From: an uncultured Fibrobacter sp.
GTDB lineage: Bacteria; Fibrobacterota; Fibrobacteria; Fibrobacterales; Fibrobacteraceae
Direction: 5' to 3'
NCBI RefSeq assembly: GCF_947305105.1
Contig: NZ_CAMZCS010000026.1
Coordinates: 1-49,161 of the forward strand
Length of the DNA: 49,161 nt
How positions within the stretch are numbered: position 1 is the first letter of the stretch; every line of letters starts with the position of its first letter. Below are positions 31,721 through 39,913 of this stretch, piece by piece. A model generated the notes under the pieces. It did no database searches. It saw only the letters and a program-made list of their open reading frames with translations, and was not told the DNA's origin. Made by a program: the position numbers and the translations under genes.

Positions 31721-32782
31721 TTACTTGCCCTCCTCGACCGGAACCGGCTTCTGGGTAGTCACCGCTTCGTTGGAAGGTTTCGCCGTGCGTTCGCCGGAAG
31801 TGGCAATCATGCGGTAGACATCGCCCACCTTGCCGCTCGCATCGACAAACGCCTTGTCCTTAACGCCCGGCTCGCCAACGGCGACCCAGTCGTTACCATT
31901 CTTCTTTTCGACCACGATCTTCGTGAATTCGGGAGCGCCCTTCCACGTGAGCGTGGCGCCGGCATCGTCGGCCTCGGCCTTCACGTTCAAGACCGGAGAA
32001 GGAGGAGCATAGTCGGCGACCTGCGGCTTGGCCGTAGCACCCGGGGCTCCGGGGTGGCCGCCGTGGCCCTTGACGATGCCGCCAAGAACGTCATGCTTCG
32101 GCATGTCGTTCACGTGAGCCTTGCACCAGGCAATAATGCGGTCAATGCTCGCTTCGGTGAGCGTCGTGCCGCGCTTCATCTTAAGCTCTCCATCCACGAC
32201 GTCGGTCGCGAAGTCATCGTTCACAAGCATCATCGGGCCGTTGCCGCAGCTGCCGAGGCATTCCACCTGGAGCACGGTAAAGAGTCCGTCGGGAGTGGTT
32301 TCGCCGGTCTTCACGCCGAGTTTCTTTTCCACATAGGCGATCAGGCTCGGGGCTCCCTTGATGGTGCAGCTGATGTTGCGGCAGAACTGCAACAGGAACT
32401 TGCCCTTGGGGGCGTGGTTGTACATGGTGTAGAAAGTCGCGACACCGAGCGCATGGGCCGGAGCGCAACCGCAAACGTTAGCCGCCCAGCGGATACCTTC
32501 CGTGGGGACCCAGCCGAACACGCCCTGCACCAGCCACAGCACTTCGAGGAGCGCACCCTGGCCCACCGGGTAGCGGCTGAGCAAGTCGGCGCAGCGTTCC
32601 TTGATCTCGGGAGTGTCGAGCTTGGCGAGCACTTCCTTCGGGGCGGGCTGCGGGACGGCCTTGTGAACATGGCCGAATGTCTGCGCCGGATCCGGCAGAG
32701 CCTCGATGGGCTGCGACGGTCCGTCGAACTTCAGGCGGTTATTGGAGACAAACTGAACAGCACCTTGAATATGTTCTCTCAT
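31721..32782 (-). CDS. nuoE: NADH-quinone oxidoreductase subunit E fused to a fibronectin type III-like domain
   Basis: A 353-residue protein, about twice the usual NuoE length (160-170). Residues 1-50 are a Pro-rich leader. Residues 55-225 are the NuoE thioredoxin-like domain with 2Fe-2S (N1a) ligands Cys134, Cys139, Cys175 and Cys179 (FCRNISC and ECLGSCGNGP). A Gly/His-rich linker (GIVKGHGGHPGAPGATAKPQ) follows. Residues 260-345 (codons 31748-32005) look like an FN3 domain: PSPVLNVKAE, ATLTWKG, KIVVEKKNGNDWVAVG, DVYRMIATSG and KPSNEAVTT match the strand pattern, with the core Trp and Tyr. FN3 is unusual in a cytoplasmic respiratory subunit. The gene overlaps nuoD by 4 bp, so the fusion is within the operon. 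Confidence 0.93.
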   Translation of the reverse strand: MREHIQGAVQFVSNNRLKFDGPSQPIEALPDPAQTFGHVHKAVPQPAPKEVLAKLDTPEIKERCADLLSRYPVGQGALLEVLWLVQGVFGWVPTEGIRWAANVCGCAPAHALGVATFYTMYNHAPKGKFLLQFCRNISCTIKGAPSLIAYVEKKLGVKTGETTPDGLFTVLQVECLGSCGNGPMMLVNDDFATDVVDGELKMKRGTTLTEASIDRIIAWCKAHVNDMPKHDVLGGIVKGHGGHPGAPGATAKPQVADYAPPSPVLNVKAEADDAGATLTWKGAPEFTKIVVEKKNGNDWVAVGEPGVKDKAFVDASGKVGDVYRMIATSGERTAKPSNEAVTTQKPVPVEEGK

Positions 32783-33972
32783 CGGTCAAGTTCTCCAGCA
32801 ATGATGTTGAGGCCGGAAAGTACAGCCATGGAGTCGGCAAGCATGCCCCCTTCCACGAGTTCGTGGAATGCGGCGAACTGCGTGAAGCAGGGCGGGCGCA
32901 CCTTGATGCGGTACGGATGGCCGCTGCCGTCAGAAACAATCGTAAAGCCGAGTTCGCCGTTCGCGCACTCGCTGCCACAGTAGAATTCGCCTTCGGGGAC
33001 GCGGATACCTTCGTACACGCTCTTGAAGCGGCCGATGAGGCCTTCCATGTCCTGGTAGGCCAGCTTGTGCGCCGGCACGCGGATGCGTGGGTCGACGATG
33101 TCGACCGGGCCCGGAGCGAGACGCTTCAGGGCCTGGCGCACAATCTTCACAGATTCCTCAATTTCGGCCATGCGCACCTGCAAGCGGTCGTTGCAGTCGC
33201 CCTGAGTACCCACGACAACTTCCCAGTCGTAGGTTTCGTAATCGTAATAAGGTTCGTCCTTGCGCAAGTCGGATGCGACACCCGAGGCGCGGAGGCAGGG
33301 GCCCGTCCAGCCGTAGCTGATGGCGCGTTCAGCAGAAATCTTGCCGATGCCCACGGTACGGTCGAGGAAGATGCGGTTGCGGTCGAGACATGCGTGCAAA
33401 TCCTTCAAAGCCTTTTCCGTCGAATCGAGGGCGGCGAGCACATCCTGCTCGAAGCCGTCGTAGCTGTCGCGGTAGAGGCCACCGATACGGGCATAGCTGT
33501 TGGTGAGACGTGCACCCGTGAGCTTTTCCCAGATGCACATGATTTCTTCACGCGGGTTGAACGCGTACATGAACGGAGTCGTGCCGCCCAAATCTTGGAA
33601 AGCAGCCGCAATGCACACAAAGTGGTCGTTGATACGGCTAAGTTCGTTCACAATCACGCGGAGCACCTTGCAGCGTTCCGGGATTTCCACGCCGAACATC
33701 GTCTCCACCGCACGCACGTAGGCGATATTGTTCATAATCGCCGAACAGTAGTTGAGACGGTCGGTATAGGGCAGCACCTGCTGCCACGTGCCGCGTTCGA
33801 CCATCTTCTCAAAACCGCGGTGCAGATAACCGATTTCTTCCACGCTCGCGACAATCGTCTCGCCGTCCATGGCGGCCAAGAAACGCAAGCAGCCGTGGGT
33901 CGCCGGATGGCTCGGTCCCACGTTCAAGGGCATCAAGTTCAGCTTTTCGCCATTAGGATCCAATACGATCAT
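32779..33972 (-). CDS. nuoD: NADH-quinone oxidoreductase subunit D
   Basis: A 397-residue peripheral subunit that forms the quinone pocket with NuoB. Conserved: LNVGPSHPATHGCLRF, EIGYLHRGFEKMVE, PYTDRLNYCS and the C-terminal VLSGLNIIAGELDR. Length is normal for a stand-alone NuoD (about 400), so NuoC and NuoD are separate proteins rather than the E. coli CD fusion. ATGA overlaps join it to nuoC and nuoE. Confidence 0.97.
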   Translation of the reverse strand: MIVLDPNGEKLNLMPLNVGPSHPATHGCLRFLAAMDGETIVASVEEIGYLHRGFEKMVERGTWQQVLPYTDRLNYCSAIMNNIAYVRAVETMFGVEIPERCKVLRVIVNELSRINDHFVCIAAAFQDLGGTTPFMYAFNPREEIMCIWEKLTGARLTNSYARIGGLYRDSYDGFEQDVLAALDSTEKALKDLHACLDRNRIFLDRTVGIGKISAERAISYGWTGPCLRASGVASDLRKDEPYYDYETYDWEVVVGTQGDCNDRLQVRMAEIEESVKIVRQALKRLAPGPVDIVDPRIRVPAHKLAYQDMEGLIGRFKSVYEGIRVPEGEFYCGSECANGELGFTIVSDGSGHPYRIKVRPPCFTQFAAFHELVEGGMLADSMAVLSGLNIIAGELDR

Positions 33973-34574
33973 TCTTTGATACTCCCTTCGAGATATTCGT
34001 TGTCGTTGGTCCCGACTTCCTTGCTACGCTGGACAACCCTGTAACCGAGGTCTTCCAGGCGCTTTTCCAAAGCCGGGAGCAGATAATCGTTGGTAGAGAG
34101 CCACTGGCGCTTCTGGGCCGGGTAGTCCTTGCGCAGCGGATGTCCAACAAATTCCACATGGTTCAACAGGCGGCGGAGGTCCGGATGGCCCGTGAACACG
34201 ATACCGAACTGGTCGAACACTTCGCGCTCGTACCAGTTGGCGTTCGCGAAAAGGTCACTGATCGTCGAGACCTTCAAATCGGCCTCCCCGACCAGCACCT
34301 TCAGACGGATGCGTGCGCCCGGGACGGACATGCTCTTGAACGCATAAGAGACGGCAAAGCGCGGACCTTCGTGGTTCGGGTAGGTCAGGTAGTCGATACC
34401 CGCGATGTCCACGAGCATCTCGAACTTGATAGCGGCAGAGTCCTTGAGGAACAGGGCCGCATTGTGCAGGTAGGCAGCACTCACGATGGCGGCCACGCCC
34501 CACTTGTCTTGCGTATCGCGCTTCGCGCCAAACTTTTCCTCCAGGACGGAGAAGATATCTTCAACAGTATTCAT
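33969..34574 (-). CDS. nuoC: NADH-quinone oxidoreductase subunit C
   Basis: A 201-residue peripheral subunit. The 30-kDa-subunit signature is clear: ANWYEREVFDQFGIVFTGHP followed by DLRRLL and GHPLRKDYP. It bridges NuoD and NuoI at the base of the hydrophilic arm and carries no cofactor. It starts 3 bp after the nuoB stop and overlaps nuoD by ATGA. Confidence 0.96.
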   Translation of the reverse strand: MNTVEDIFSVLEEKFGAKRDTQDKWGVAAIVSAAYLHNAALFLKDSAAIKFEMLVDIAGIDYLTYPNHEGPRFAVSYAFKSMSVPGARIRLKVLVGEADLKVSTISDLFANANWYEREVFDQFGIVFTGHPDLRRLLNHVEFVGHPLRKDYPAQKRQWLSTNDYLLPALEKRLEDLGYRVVQRSKEVGTNDNEYLEGSIKE

Positions 34575-34577
34575 TCC

Positions 34578-35213
34578 CTACTCCTTCCAGAACTGAGCCT
34601 TCTTGACGAGTTCCTGCTCTTTGGACGCCACGAAATCCTTGATGTCCACGACTTTTTCGCGGGCAAAATCCTTGGCGGCAGCCTTCGCCTCGGCGGTCTT
34701 CGCCTTGATCATTTCGAGCTGTTCTTTCACGCGTTCGGCACGCTGCTTCATGTAGGACTCGTCCTTGATTTTCTTCTGCAAATCGAACATCGCATCGAAG
34801 AACGCTTCCGGACGGCTCGGGCAACCACCGATATACACGTCCACCGGGATGATGTGGTCGATACCCGGAACCGTGCAGTAGCAGTCGTAGAAACCGCCAG
34901 AACAAGCACAGGCGCCCATAGCAATCACCCAACGCGGCTCAGCCATCTGTTCGTAGATGCGCTTGAGAATAGGAGCCTGCTTGTAGGTAATCGTACCCGC
35001 GACAAGCAGCACGTCGGACTGGCGCGGAGTAAAACGCACGTACTCTGAACCAATACGGGAAAGGTCGTAACGACCCACTTCCGTACTCATGAACTCGATT
35101 GCACAACATGCCGTACCGTAAGGGAACGGCCAAAGAGAATTCGTCCTGCCCCAATTGACCAAAAAGTCCAGGGAGGCCGTTATGATATTCGGCTTATCTG
35201 CCTCAGCTGTCAT
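34578..35213 (-). CDS. nuoB: NADH-quinone oxidoreductase subunit B, with helical C-terminal extension
   Basis: A 211-residue peripheral subunit that holds cluster N2, the electron donor to quinone. The ligands are visible as YGTACCAIEF, MGACACSGG and GGCPSRPE. After the conserved core (about residue 150) a charged, Lys/Glu/Ala-rich segment of about 60 residues follows (KKIKDESYMKQRAERVKEQL onwards) that looks like a long helix or coiled coil; usual NuoB proteins have a short tail. The start is ATG 35213 with GAGGT seven bases upstream; the longer open frame upstream is not family-like. It is the first gene of the operon. No nuoA lies upstream. Confidence 0.95.
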   Translation of the reverse strand: MTAEADKPNIITASLDFLVNWGRTNSLWPFPYGTACCAIEFMSTEVGRYDLSRIGSEYVRFTPRQSDVLLVAGTITYKQAPILKRIYEQMAEPRWVIAMGACACSGGFYDCYCTVPGIDHIIPVDVYIGGCPSRPEAFFDAMFDLQKKIKDESYMKQRAERVKEQLEMIKAKTAEAKAAAKDFAREKVVDIKDFVASKEQELVKKAQFWKE

Positions 35214-35460
35214 AGAGGATACCTCATAAAATGCGCGAAAAAAATAGAAATTTTGTATTCTTTCCAATCCAAATAGGCGCGAAAAATCCCACACCATCAG
35301 CCGCCCCGCGCGGCAGCTTATTTTCTTATTACGTTACATATCAACGAGTTACGCGCAAGCGCCCAATTTTGGTCAAATATCTTCATAAAAAAAACTTCCG
35401 CGCCATCAGAAAACGCCGAGAAAAAGCTAAATTTGGCTCGGCTTTTTGAATGGGGAAAAC
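35214..35460. promoter_or_regulatory. Divergent intergenic region, nuo operon / EAL protein
   Basis: This 247-bp AT-rich gap separates the divergently transcribed nuoB and GGDEF/EAL genes and must hold both promoters. Visible features are the nuoB ribosome site (GAGGT), a 5-bp GC stem-loop at 35300-35314 (GCCGC/GCGGC) and several A/T runs. I find no convincing -35/-10 pair and no open frame that resembles NuoA. Confidence 0.5.
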
Positions 35461-37146
35461 ATGGAAGGTAATTTTTGCAGCAAGTTGTTTAGGGACTTCT
35501 GGAACGCAATGTACAGCAGTGCGTTGTCACCCGCACAAACGCTGGAAAAACTTTCCACAGAAATTCTCCCTTTGGCCAAAGCCTTGGGAATCGCAAGAAT
35601 CGAGTTGGAAACCCGCCCCACCGAAGCGGTAGACGACAAGAAAGCGTCCAACTCGCCCGTCCGCCTTTTCGACAGGGGGACAGCAACCGGCGAGCCGCTC
35701 TCGACCGAATGTGCCAAAGAGGACAACTACATCGCCGCCATCCGGATGTACCCGGCCAAGGGCAACGAGTTCACACCAGAAGCCCGTGCAGACGTCGAAT
35801 TCCTCTCTTCCATCATCAGGGCCCTGTTCGAACACTCTAGACTCTCGGACCTCATCTACCAGGCCACAATCACCGACGCGGCTACAGGAGTGCACAACCC
35901 GCACTACCTCGTACAGATGGGCAACATGCTCGAAGAAAAAAAGCAGCTTTTCAAATACACGGCCTTCTTCATCAACCTGAAGAACTTCAAGTACGTGAAC
36001 AAGTCGCTCGGTCCGGAACCCAGCAACAGGGTGCTCACCATCTATGCGCAGAGCGCGAAGGCCTTCCTCAAGGAAGGCGAGGTGTTCGTACGCCTGGGCG
36101 GCGACAACTTCTTCGCCCTCATCCTTAGCGAGCGCACCAACGACTTCCTGAACAAGTTCGTCATCTTCCCCATCAACGAGCGCAAACAGGGAAGCGAACT
36201 CATCGTGCAGGTCATGGCCCGCATGGGCGTCTATCGCGCCACGGAAGGCGACACGTTCAACGAGCTCATGAACAAGAGCGCCATCGCGCTTGACCTCGGC
36301 AGGAACGTACTCAACAAGGACATCACGCTGTTCAAGCCCGAGATGATGGAAAAGGTCATGTACCAGAAAAAGGTGTCGACCCATTTCCCGCAGGCGCTGA
36401 ACGACGGAGAGTTCATCATCTACTTCCAGCCCAAGATCAATCTGTACGACAACAACATGCACAGTGCAGAAGCCCTTGTCCGCTGGGTCCACGACGACCG
36501 CATCATCCCGCCCGCAGAATTCGTCAACATTCTGGAGAAAGAAGAAACCATCTGCAGGCTCGACCTGTATGTATTCGAATGTGTCTGCAAGTGCCTCAGG
36601 AAATGGCTCAACGCAGGCATGCACATCGTCCGCATTTCGTCGAACTTCTCCAAGCGCAACCTGCGCAACCAGAATATCGTGAACGAGATTCTCTCCATCA
36701 TGAAGAAGTACGATATCGACAGCAAGTATATCGAAATCGAACTGACCGAAATTTCGGACTACGACGACTACGCGGAATTTGAAAGTTTCGTCAAGAAGTT
36801 GAGGAGAAACGGCATCTCGGTCGCCATCGATGACTTTGGAACGGGTTATTCCACCATGAACATCCTCAAGAACTTGGACGTCGATGTCATCAAGATAGAC
36901 AAGTCGCTTATCGACAACCTGGAAAGCCCGAAAAAAGAAGACGAAATCGTCATCCGCAATATTGTGAACATGATTAACGAGCTGAGCATCGAGACCATCG
37001 CCGAAGGCGTGGAAACTCCGGCCCAGGTCAAGTTCCTCAAACGCATCCACTGCCCGTTGGTCCAGGGATTCCTTTTCGACCAGCCGCTGACCATCAGCGA
37101 CTTCGAAAAGCGCCTCAGGTCCCCCCATTACTACGAAAGCATCTAG
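35461..37146 (+). CDS. Degenerate GGDEF plus EAL domain protein (c-di-GMP signalling)
   Basis: A 561-residue protein without TM segments. Residues about 20-125 may form a GAF-like input domain. The GGDEF domain (about 130-290) has TDAATGVHNPHYL but its active-site motif is GGDNF (213-217) instead of GGDEF/GGEEF, so diguanylate cyclase activity is doubtful. The EAL domain (about 305-555) keeps the catalytic set: Glu337 in AEALVRW, Asn395, Glu427 in ELTE, Asp457-Asp458 in DDFGTG, Lys478, Glu515 in AEGVE and Gln535 in QGFLFDQP. It is therefore likely a c-di-GMP phosphodiesterase, perhaps with GTP-sensing by the degenerate GGDEF. I chose ATG 35461 (MEGNFCSKLF) with a GGGG element upstream; an in-frame TTG at 35446 is possible. 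Confidence 0.92.
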   Translation: MEGNFCSKLFRDFWNAMYSSALSPAQTLEKLSTEILPLAKALGIARIELETRPTEAVDDKKASNSPVRLFDRGTATGEPLSTECAKEDNYIAAIRMYPAKGNEFTPEARADVEFLSSIIRALFEHSRLSDLIYQATITDAATGVHNPHYLVQMGNMLEEKKQLFKYTAFFINLKNFKYVNKSLGPEPSNRVLTIYAQSAKAFLKEGEVFVRLGGDNFFALILSERTNDFLNKFVIFPINERKQGSELIVQVMARMGVYRATEGDTFNELMNKSAIALDLGRNVLNKDITLFKPEMMEKVMYQKKVSTHFPQALNDGEFIIYFQPKINLYDNNMHSAEALVRWVHDDRIIPPAEFVNILEKEETICRLDLYVFECVCKCLRKWLNAGMHIVRISSNFSKRNLRNQNIVNEILSIMKKYDIDSKYIEIELTEISDYDDYAEFESFVKKLRRNGISVAIDDFGTGYSTMNILKNLDVDVIKIDKSLIDNLESPKKEDEIVIRNIVNMINELSIETIAEGVETPAQVKFLKRIHCPLVQGFLFDQPLTISDFEKRLRSPHYYESI

Positions 37147-37174
37147 GCGCCCCCACGGGAGCCCCATAGCGTAA

Positions 37175-37387
37175 TTATTCCGCAGGGAGAATGATCTCGA
37201 TGTGGCTTGTGCTCACATTCAAGAAATGCGTCCTGAACAGGTCGCGTTCGGAACGGTCGCTGACCTTCACCTGCGTCACGGCGATGAAGTCCTTGTTTTC
37301 GCGGATATAGTCCGTAAGGCGTTCGTCACGGAGCGTGTCGATTTCGCCGGTGATAATAAAACTGTCTGTCCATATTTTTACGAGCAT
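37175..37387 (-). CDS. Small conserved-looking protein (DUF6812-like)
   Basis: A 70-residue cytoplasmic protein starting MLVKIWTDSFIITGEI, with no signal peptide or Cys. The pattern TDSFIITGEI...RLTDYIRENKDFIAVTQVKV resembles the small DUF6812-type proteins as I remember them, but I cannot verify this. The start is uncertain: ATG 37387 matches the conserved-looking part but lacks a close Shine-Dalgarno; ATG 37444 would add 19 residues. It is convergent with the EAL gene, 28 bp away, and divergent from the LOG-family gene. Function unknown. Confidence 0.65.
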   Translation of the reverse strand: MLVKIWTDSFIITGEIDTLRDERLTDYIRENKDFIAVTQVKVSDRSERDLFRTHFLNVSTSHIEIILPAE

Positions 37388-37520
37388 GACGTAAATATAA
37401 AGATTTTTCCTTCCTGAACAGCCCCCTGCGAGCACGAAATGCATATTTATCGCATTTTTTTGTTGCCGAATGAAATTTTGAAAGTAGATTCAAGTTAAAT
37501 ATCATAAAAAGAGGTTTATC

Positions 37521-38378
37521 ATGGCTACAAAGACTGTTAAGAAGAAAACCAAGTGCGACATAGATACGGCAACCCCGAAAATGGCTTATTACGATTCGAA
37601 GTTCATCGAAAGCGACGCCGGCAGGACCATCCGTATCCTTTCTGAATTTTTTGAACCCCAGCAGATTTTCGAGGACGAAGAAATCAAGAACGCCATCGTG
37701 TTCTTCGGTTCTGCAAGGACGCTCCCGCCTGCCGAAATCAAGAAACTCCGCAAGAACTGCAAAGACAAGAAGGAACTCGACCGTCTCGACCGCCTCGAAA
37801 AGGTGGCCCAGTCCTACGACGACGCCCGCGAACTCGCCGGACGCCTCGGCAAGTGGGCCAACAACCGCCGCAAGGGCTACGCCATCATGACCGGTGGCGG
37901 CCCCGGCATCATGGAAGCGGGCAACCGCGGCGCAAACGATGTGGGAACGCCCTCCATCGGCCTCAACATCAAGCTCCCGTTCGAACAGCATCCGAACCCC
38001 TACATCGACAATGGACTGAGCCTGCAATTCCGCTACTTCTTCATCCGCAAGTACTGGTTCCTCCGCAAGGCCCGCACCCTCGTCGTGTTCCCGGGCGGCT
38101 TCGGCACCTTCGACGAAATGTTCGAAATGCTCACGCTCATCCAGACCGACAAATACGCCCAGCAGCTCCCCGTGGTCATCTTCGATTCCAAGTTCTGGAA
38201 AAAGGTGGTGAACTGGGAATACCTCGCCGAGGCTGGCATGATCAACAAAGAAGACCTCAAGCTCTTCAAGTTCTGCGACACCGTCGACGAAGCCTACGAC
38301 TTCATCACCGGAACGCTCGACAAACAAGAAGAAGAGTGGACCATGTTCAACGGGAACCGTAACGGCAAGAAAAAGTAA
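37521..38378 (+). CDS. LOG-family protein (TIGR00730/lysine decarboxylase-like Rossmann)
   Basis: A 285-residue cytoplasmic Rossmann-fold protein. It carries the LOG signature PGGFGTFDE (191-199) and the nucleotide-binding loop MTGGGPGIMEAGNRGA (about 123-138). Proteins with this motif are cytokinin-riboside/nucleoside 5'-monophosphate phosphoribohydrolases, which release a free base and ribose 5-phosphate; many bacterial members have no defined role. Length fits the long LOG type with an N-terminal helical extension. GAGGT lies at a good distance before ATG 37521. A clear terminator follows at 38404-38427, so it seems to be monocistronic. Confidence 0.9.
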   Translation: MATKTVKKKTKCDIDTATPKMAYYDSKFIESDAGRTIRILSEFFEPQQIFEDEEIKNAIVFFGSARTLPPAEIKKLRKNCKDKKELDRLDRLEKVAQSYDDARELAGRLGKWANNRRKGYAIMTGGGPGIMEAGNRGANDVGTPSIGLNIKLPFEQHPNPYIDNGLSLQFRYFFIRKYWFLRKARTLVVFPGGFGTFDEMFEMLTLIQTDKYAQQLPVVIFDSKFWKKVVNWEYLAEAGMINKEDLKLFKFCDTVDEAYDFITGTLDKQEEEWTMFNGNRNGKKK

Positions 38379-38403
38379 CCTTTCCCAAGAAATCATTCCA
38401 AAG

Positions 38404-38427
38404 CGCCCGGCCACACGGGCGTTTTTT
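38404..38427 (+). terminator. Rho-independent terminator after the LOG gene
   Basis: Stem CGCCCG (38404-38409), six-base loop, CGGGCG (38416-38421), followed by six T (38422-38427). It lies 25 bp after the LOG-family stop codon and 18 bp before the next gene on the same strand. Confidence 0.9.
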
Positions 38428-38444
38428 AATATATATTCCTTTAT

Positions 38445-39908
38445 ATGAACGAAAACGTGAAAAGCCTCGTCAAGAAACTCAAGATTCACCACTACGTCGT
38501 GTTTGCGGCAATCATCGCCATAGGCATATTCAACGCAGTGACGATATACTCCCCCATTATCCAGCAGAGCCAACGCGAAGACCGCATCGCCGAGAGTTTC
38601 AACACATGGTGGGAAGAAGAAGGCGCACCAAAGTTCATGGCGATAGGGCTCAAAGCCGACGAAAAAACGCGAGCCGAAGAATTCGAGCAGTATCGCGACC
38701 GCTACCTGCAGCAGAACCACACCTACATCATCGAAGACCGCATCGCCGAAATGCGTCAGGAATTCCGGACGTGGTGGGAAATTGGCGGTGGCAAGGAAGA
38801 ATACGCAAAAGACCACAAAGTCTACCCGAACGAGCGGATTTTCGAACAGGAATGTTACAAGTGGATTAAGAAATATACCGACAAGCACGCACGCTACGCC
38901 ATGGCCTTTGTTCCCAAAGACGCCGAATACGAGAGGCTCCTTACCTCCTGGATTCTCACTCCGGGCATGTTGAACTACGCCATATTTGCGATATTCTTCT
39001 TGTTCGCCTACGTGCAACTTTCCAGGCGCTGGGGCGTCGCCGTCACTCTCGGTTGCTTCGCAGGAGCTGTCTTAGTCGGCGGTATCGGAGTTGTCCTTTG
39101 TACGTCAACGAGTTTCTTTGACCACTTTGTAGGCGATCGGTACATGGGAGCAAGCATCGCGCTCGCCTTCATGTTGGGCGCAACGAGTTTCGGACTCACA
39201 AAAGACGCAGTCCCTGGCACCGTGCGCGCGGTGGCCATCATCGGAGCCGTCATCGACCTCATCGCAAACGCACTCGGCTACGGAGGCATTTACGGTGCCG
39301 TCGCCCTGACTTCGATTGCAACTTTCGCCCTCGGGGCCGTCGCCGGATTAAAAATCCCCAACCGCAAAATTAGCCACGAAGAGCGGAAGGCGAACGCCCT
39401 CGAAGAACGCATCCGCAAGACCGCATCGAACAATCCTATCGCCATGCGCAAGGCAAAGACACGTGCCCTTATCAAGGACGGGCTGCAAGAAGCGAACGAA
39501 GCCCGCTACGAAAAGGCCCAGCAAATCCTGACCCAGGCAATGTCCTCGCTCCTGCAAGAATACCCCATCGACACGGCAACAGCAAAAGACCTCACCGAAC
39601 GCATGACCAGCCCGAACATGTACATCAGCGTCCCCAGCGTGCAGTGGCTAGAATGGGGCGAAACAGCCAAGGGCAAAAACAGCGCCGAAATCGCGCTCAT
39701 GCTACTCGAAAAAGGGCTTTCGATGGAGAAAAACGAAAAGCTCGCCCGCAGGGCTCTTTTCAACATCGGAGAAATCAGGGTGGCCAAGGGGCTGGACCGC
39801 GAAGAGGGTCTGCGCCGCCTCAATCAGGTACTCAGCCTCGGCGAAGGGGACGCCCTCGCCATCCAGGCAAAGCGGCTTATCGAACTCGCTTCCAAGAAGC
39901 AAGGCTAA
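38445..39908 (+). CDS. Six-helix membrane protein with TPR-like C-terminus (possible pseudo-rhomboid)
   Basis: A 487-residue protein I do not recognise with certainty. TM1 is at residues 18-38; a charged extracytoplasmic region of about 130 residues follows with two FNTWWEE/FRTWWEI motifs; then five TM helices lie between about 170 and 305. The order (TM1, long loop, TM2 ending in a Gly, TM4 with a GAS motif, TM6 with small residues) resembles the rhomboid fold: LNYAIFAIFFLFAYVQLSRRWG for TM2 and YMGASIALAFMLGA for TM4. The second catalytic residue (His in TM6) is absent, so if related it would be inactive. Residues 320-487 are helical and TPR-like (ARYEKAQQILTQAM, ALMLLEKGLSM, RRALFNIGEI). 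No close operon partner; convergent with galE. Confidence 0.6.
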   Translation: MNENVKSLVKKLKIHHYVVFAAIIAIGIFNAVTIYSPIIQQSQREDRIAESFNTWWEEEGAPKFMAIGLKADEKTRAEEFEQYRDRYLQQNHTYIIEDRIAEMRQEFRTWWEIGGGKEEYAKDHKVYPNERIFEQECYKWIKKYTDKHARYAMAFVPKDAEYERLLTSWILTPGMLNYAIFAIFFLFAYVQLSRRWGVAVTLGCFAGAVLVGGIGVVLCTSTSFFDHFVGDRYMGASIALAFMLGATSFGLTKDAVPGTVRAVAIIGAVIDLIANALGYGGIYGAVALTSIATFALGAVAGLKIPNRKISHEERKANALEERIRKTASNNPIAMRKAKTRALIKDGLQEANEARYEKAQQILTQAMSSLLQEYPIDTATAKDLTERMTSPNMYISVPSVQWLEWGETAKGKNSAEIALMLLEKGLSMEKNEKLARRALFNIGEIRVAKGLDREEGLRRLNQVLSLGEGDALAIQAKRLIELASKKQG

Positions 39909-39913
39909 AAAGC

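Noticed and set aside
37522-38378. Lysine decarboxylase function for the LOG protein
   Set aside because: The old family name is misleading; the PGGxGTxxE motif marks phosphoribohydrolases and there is no PLP site.
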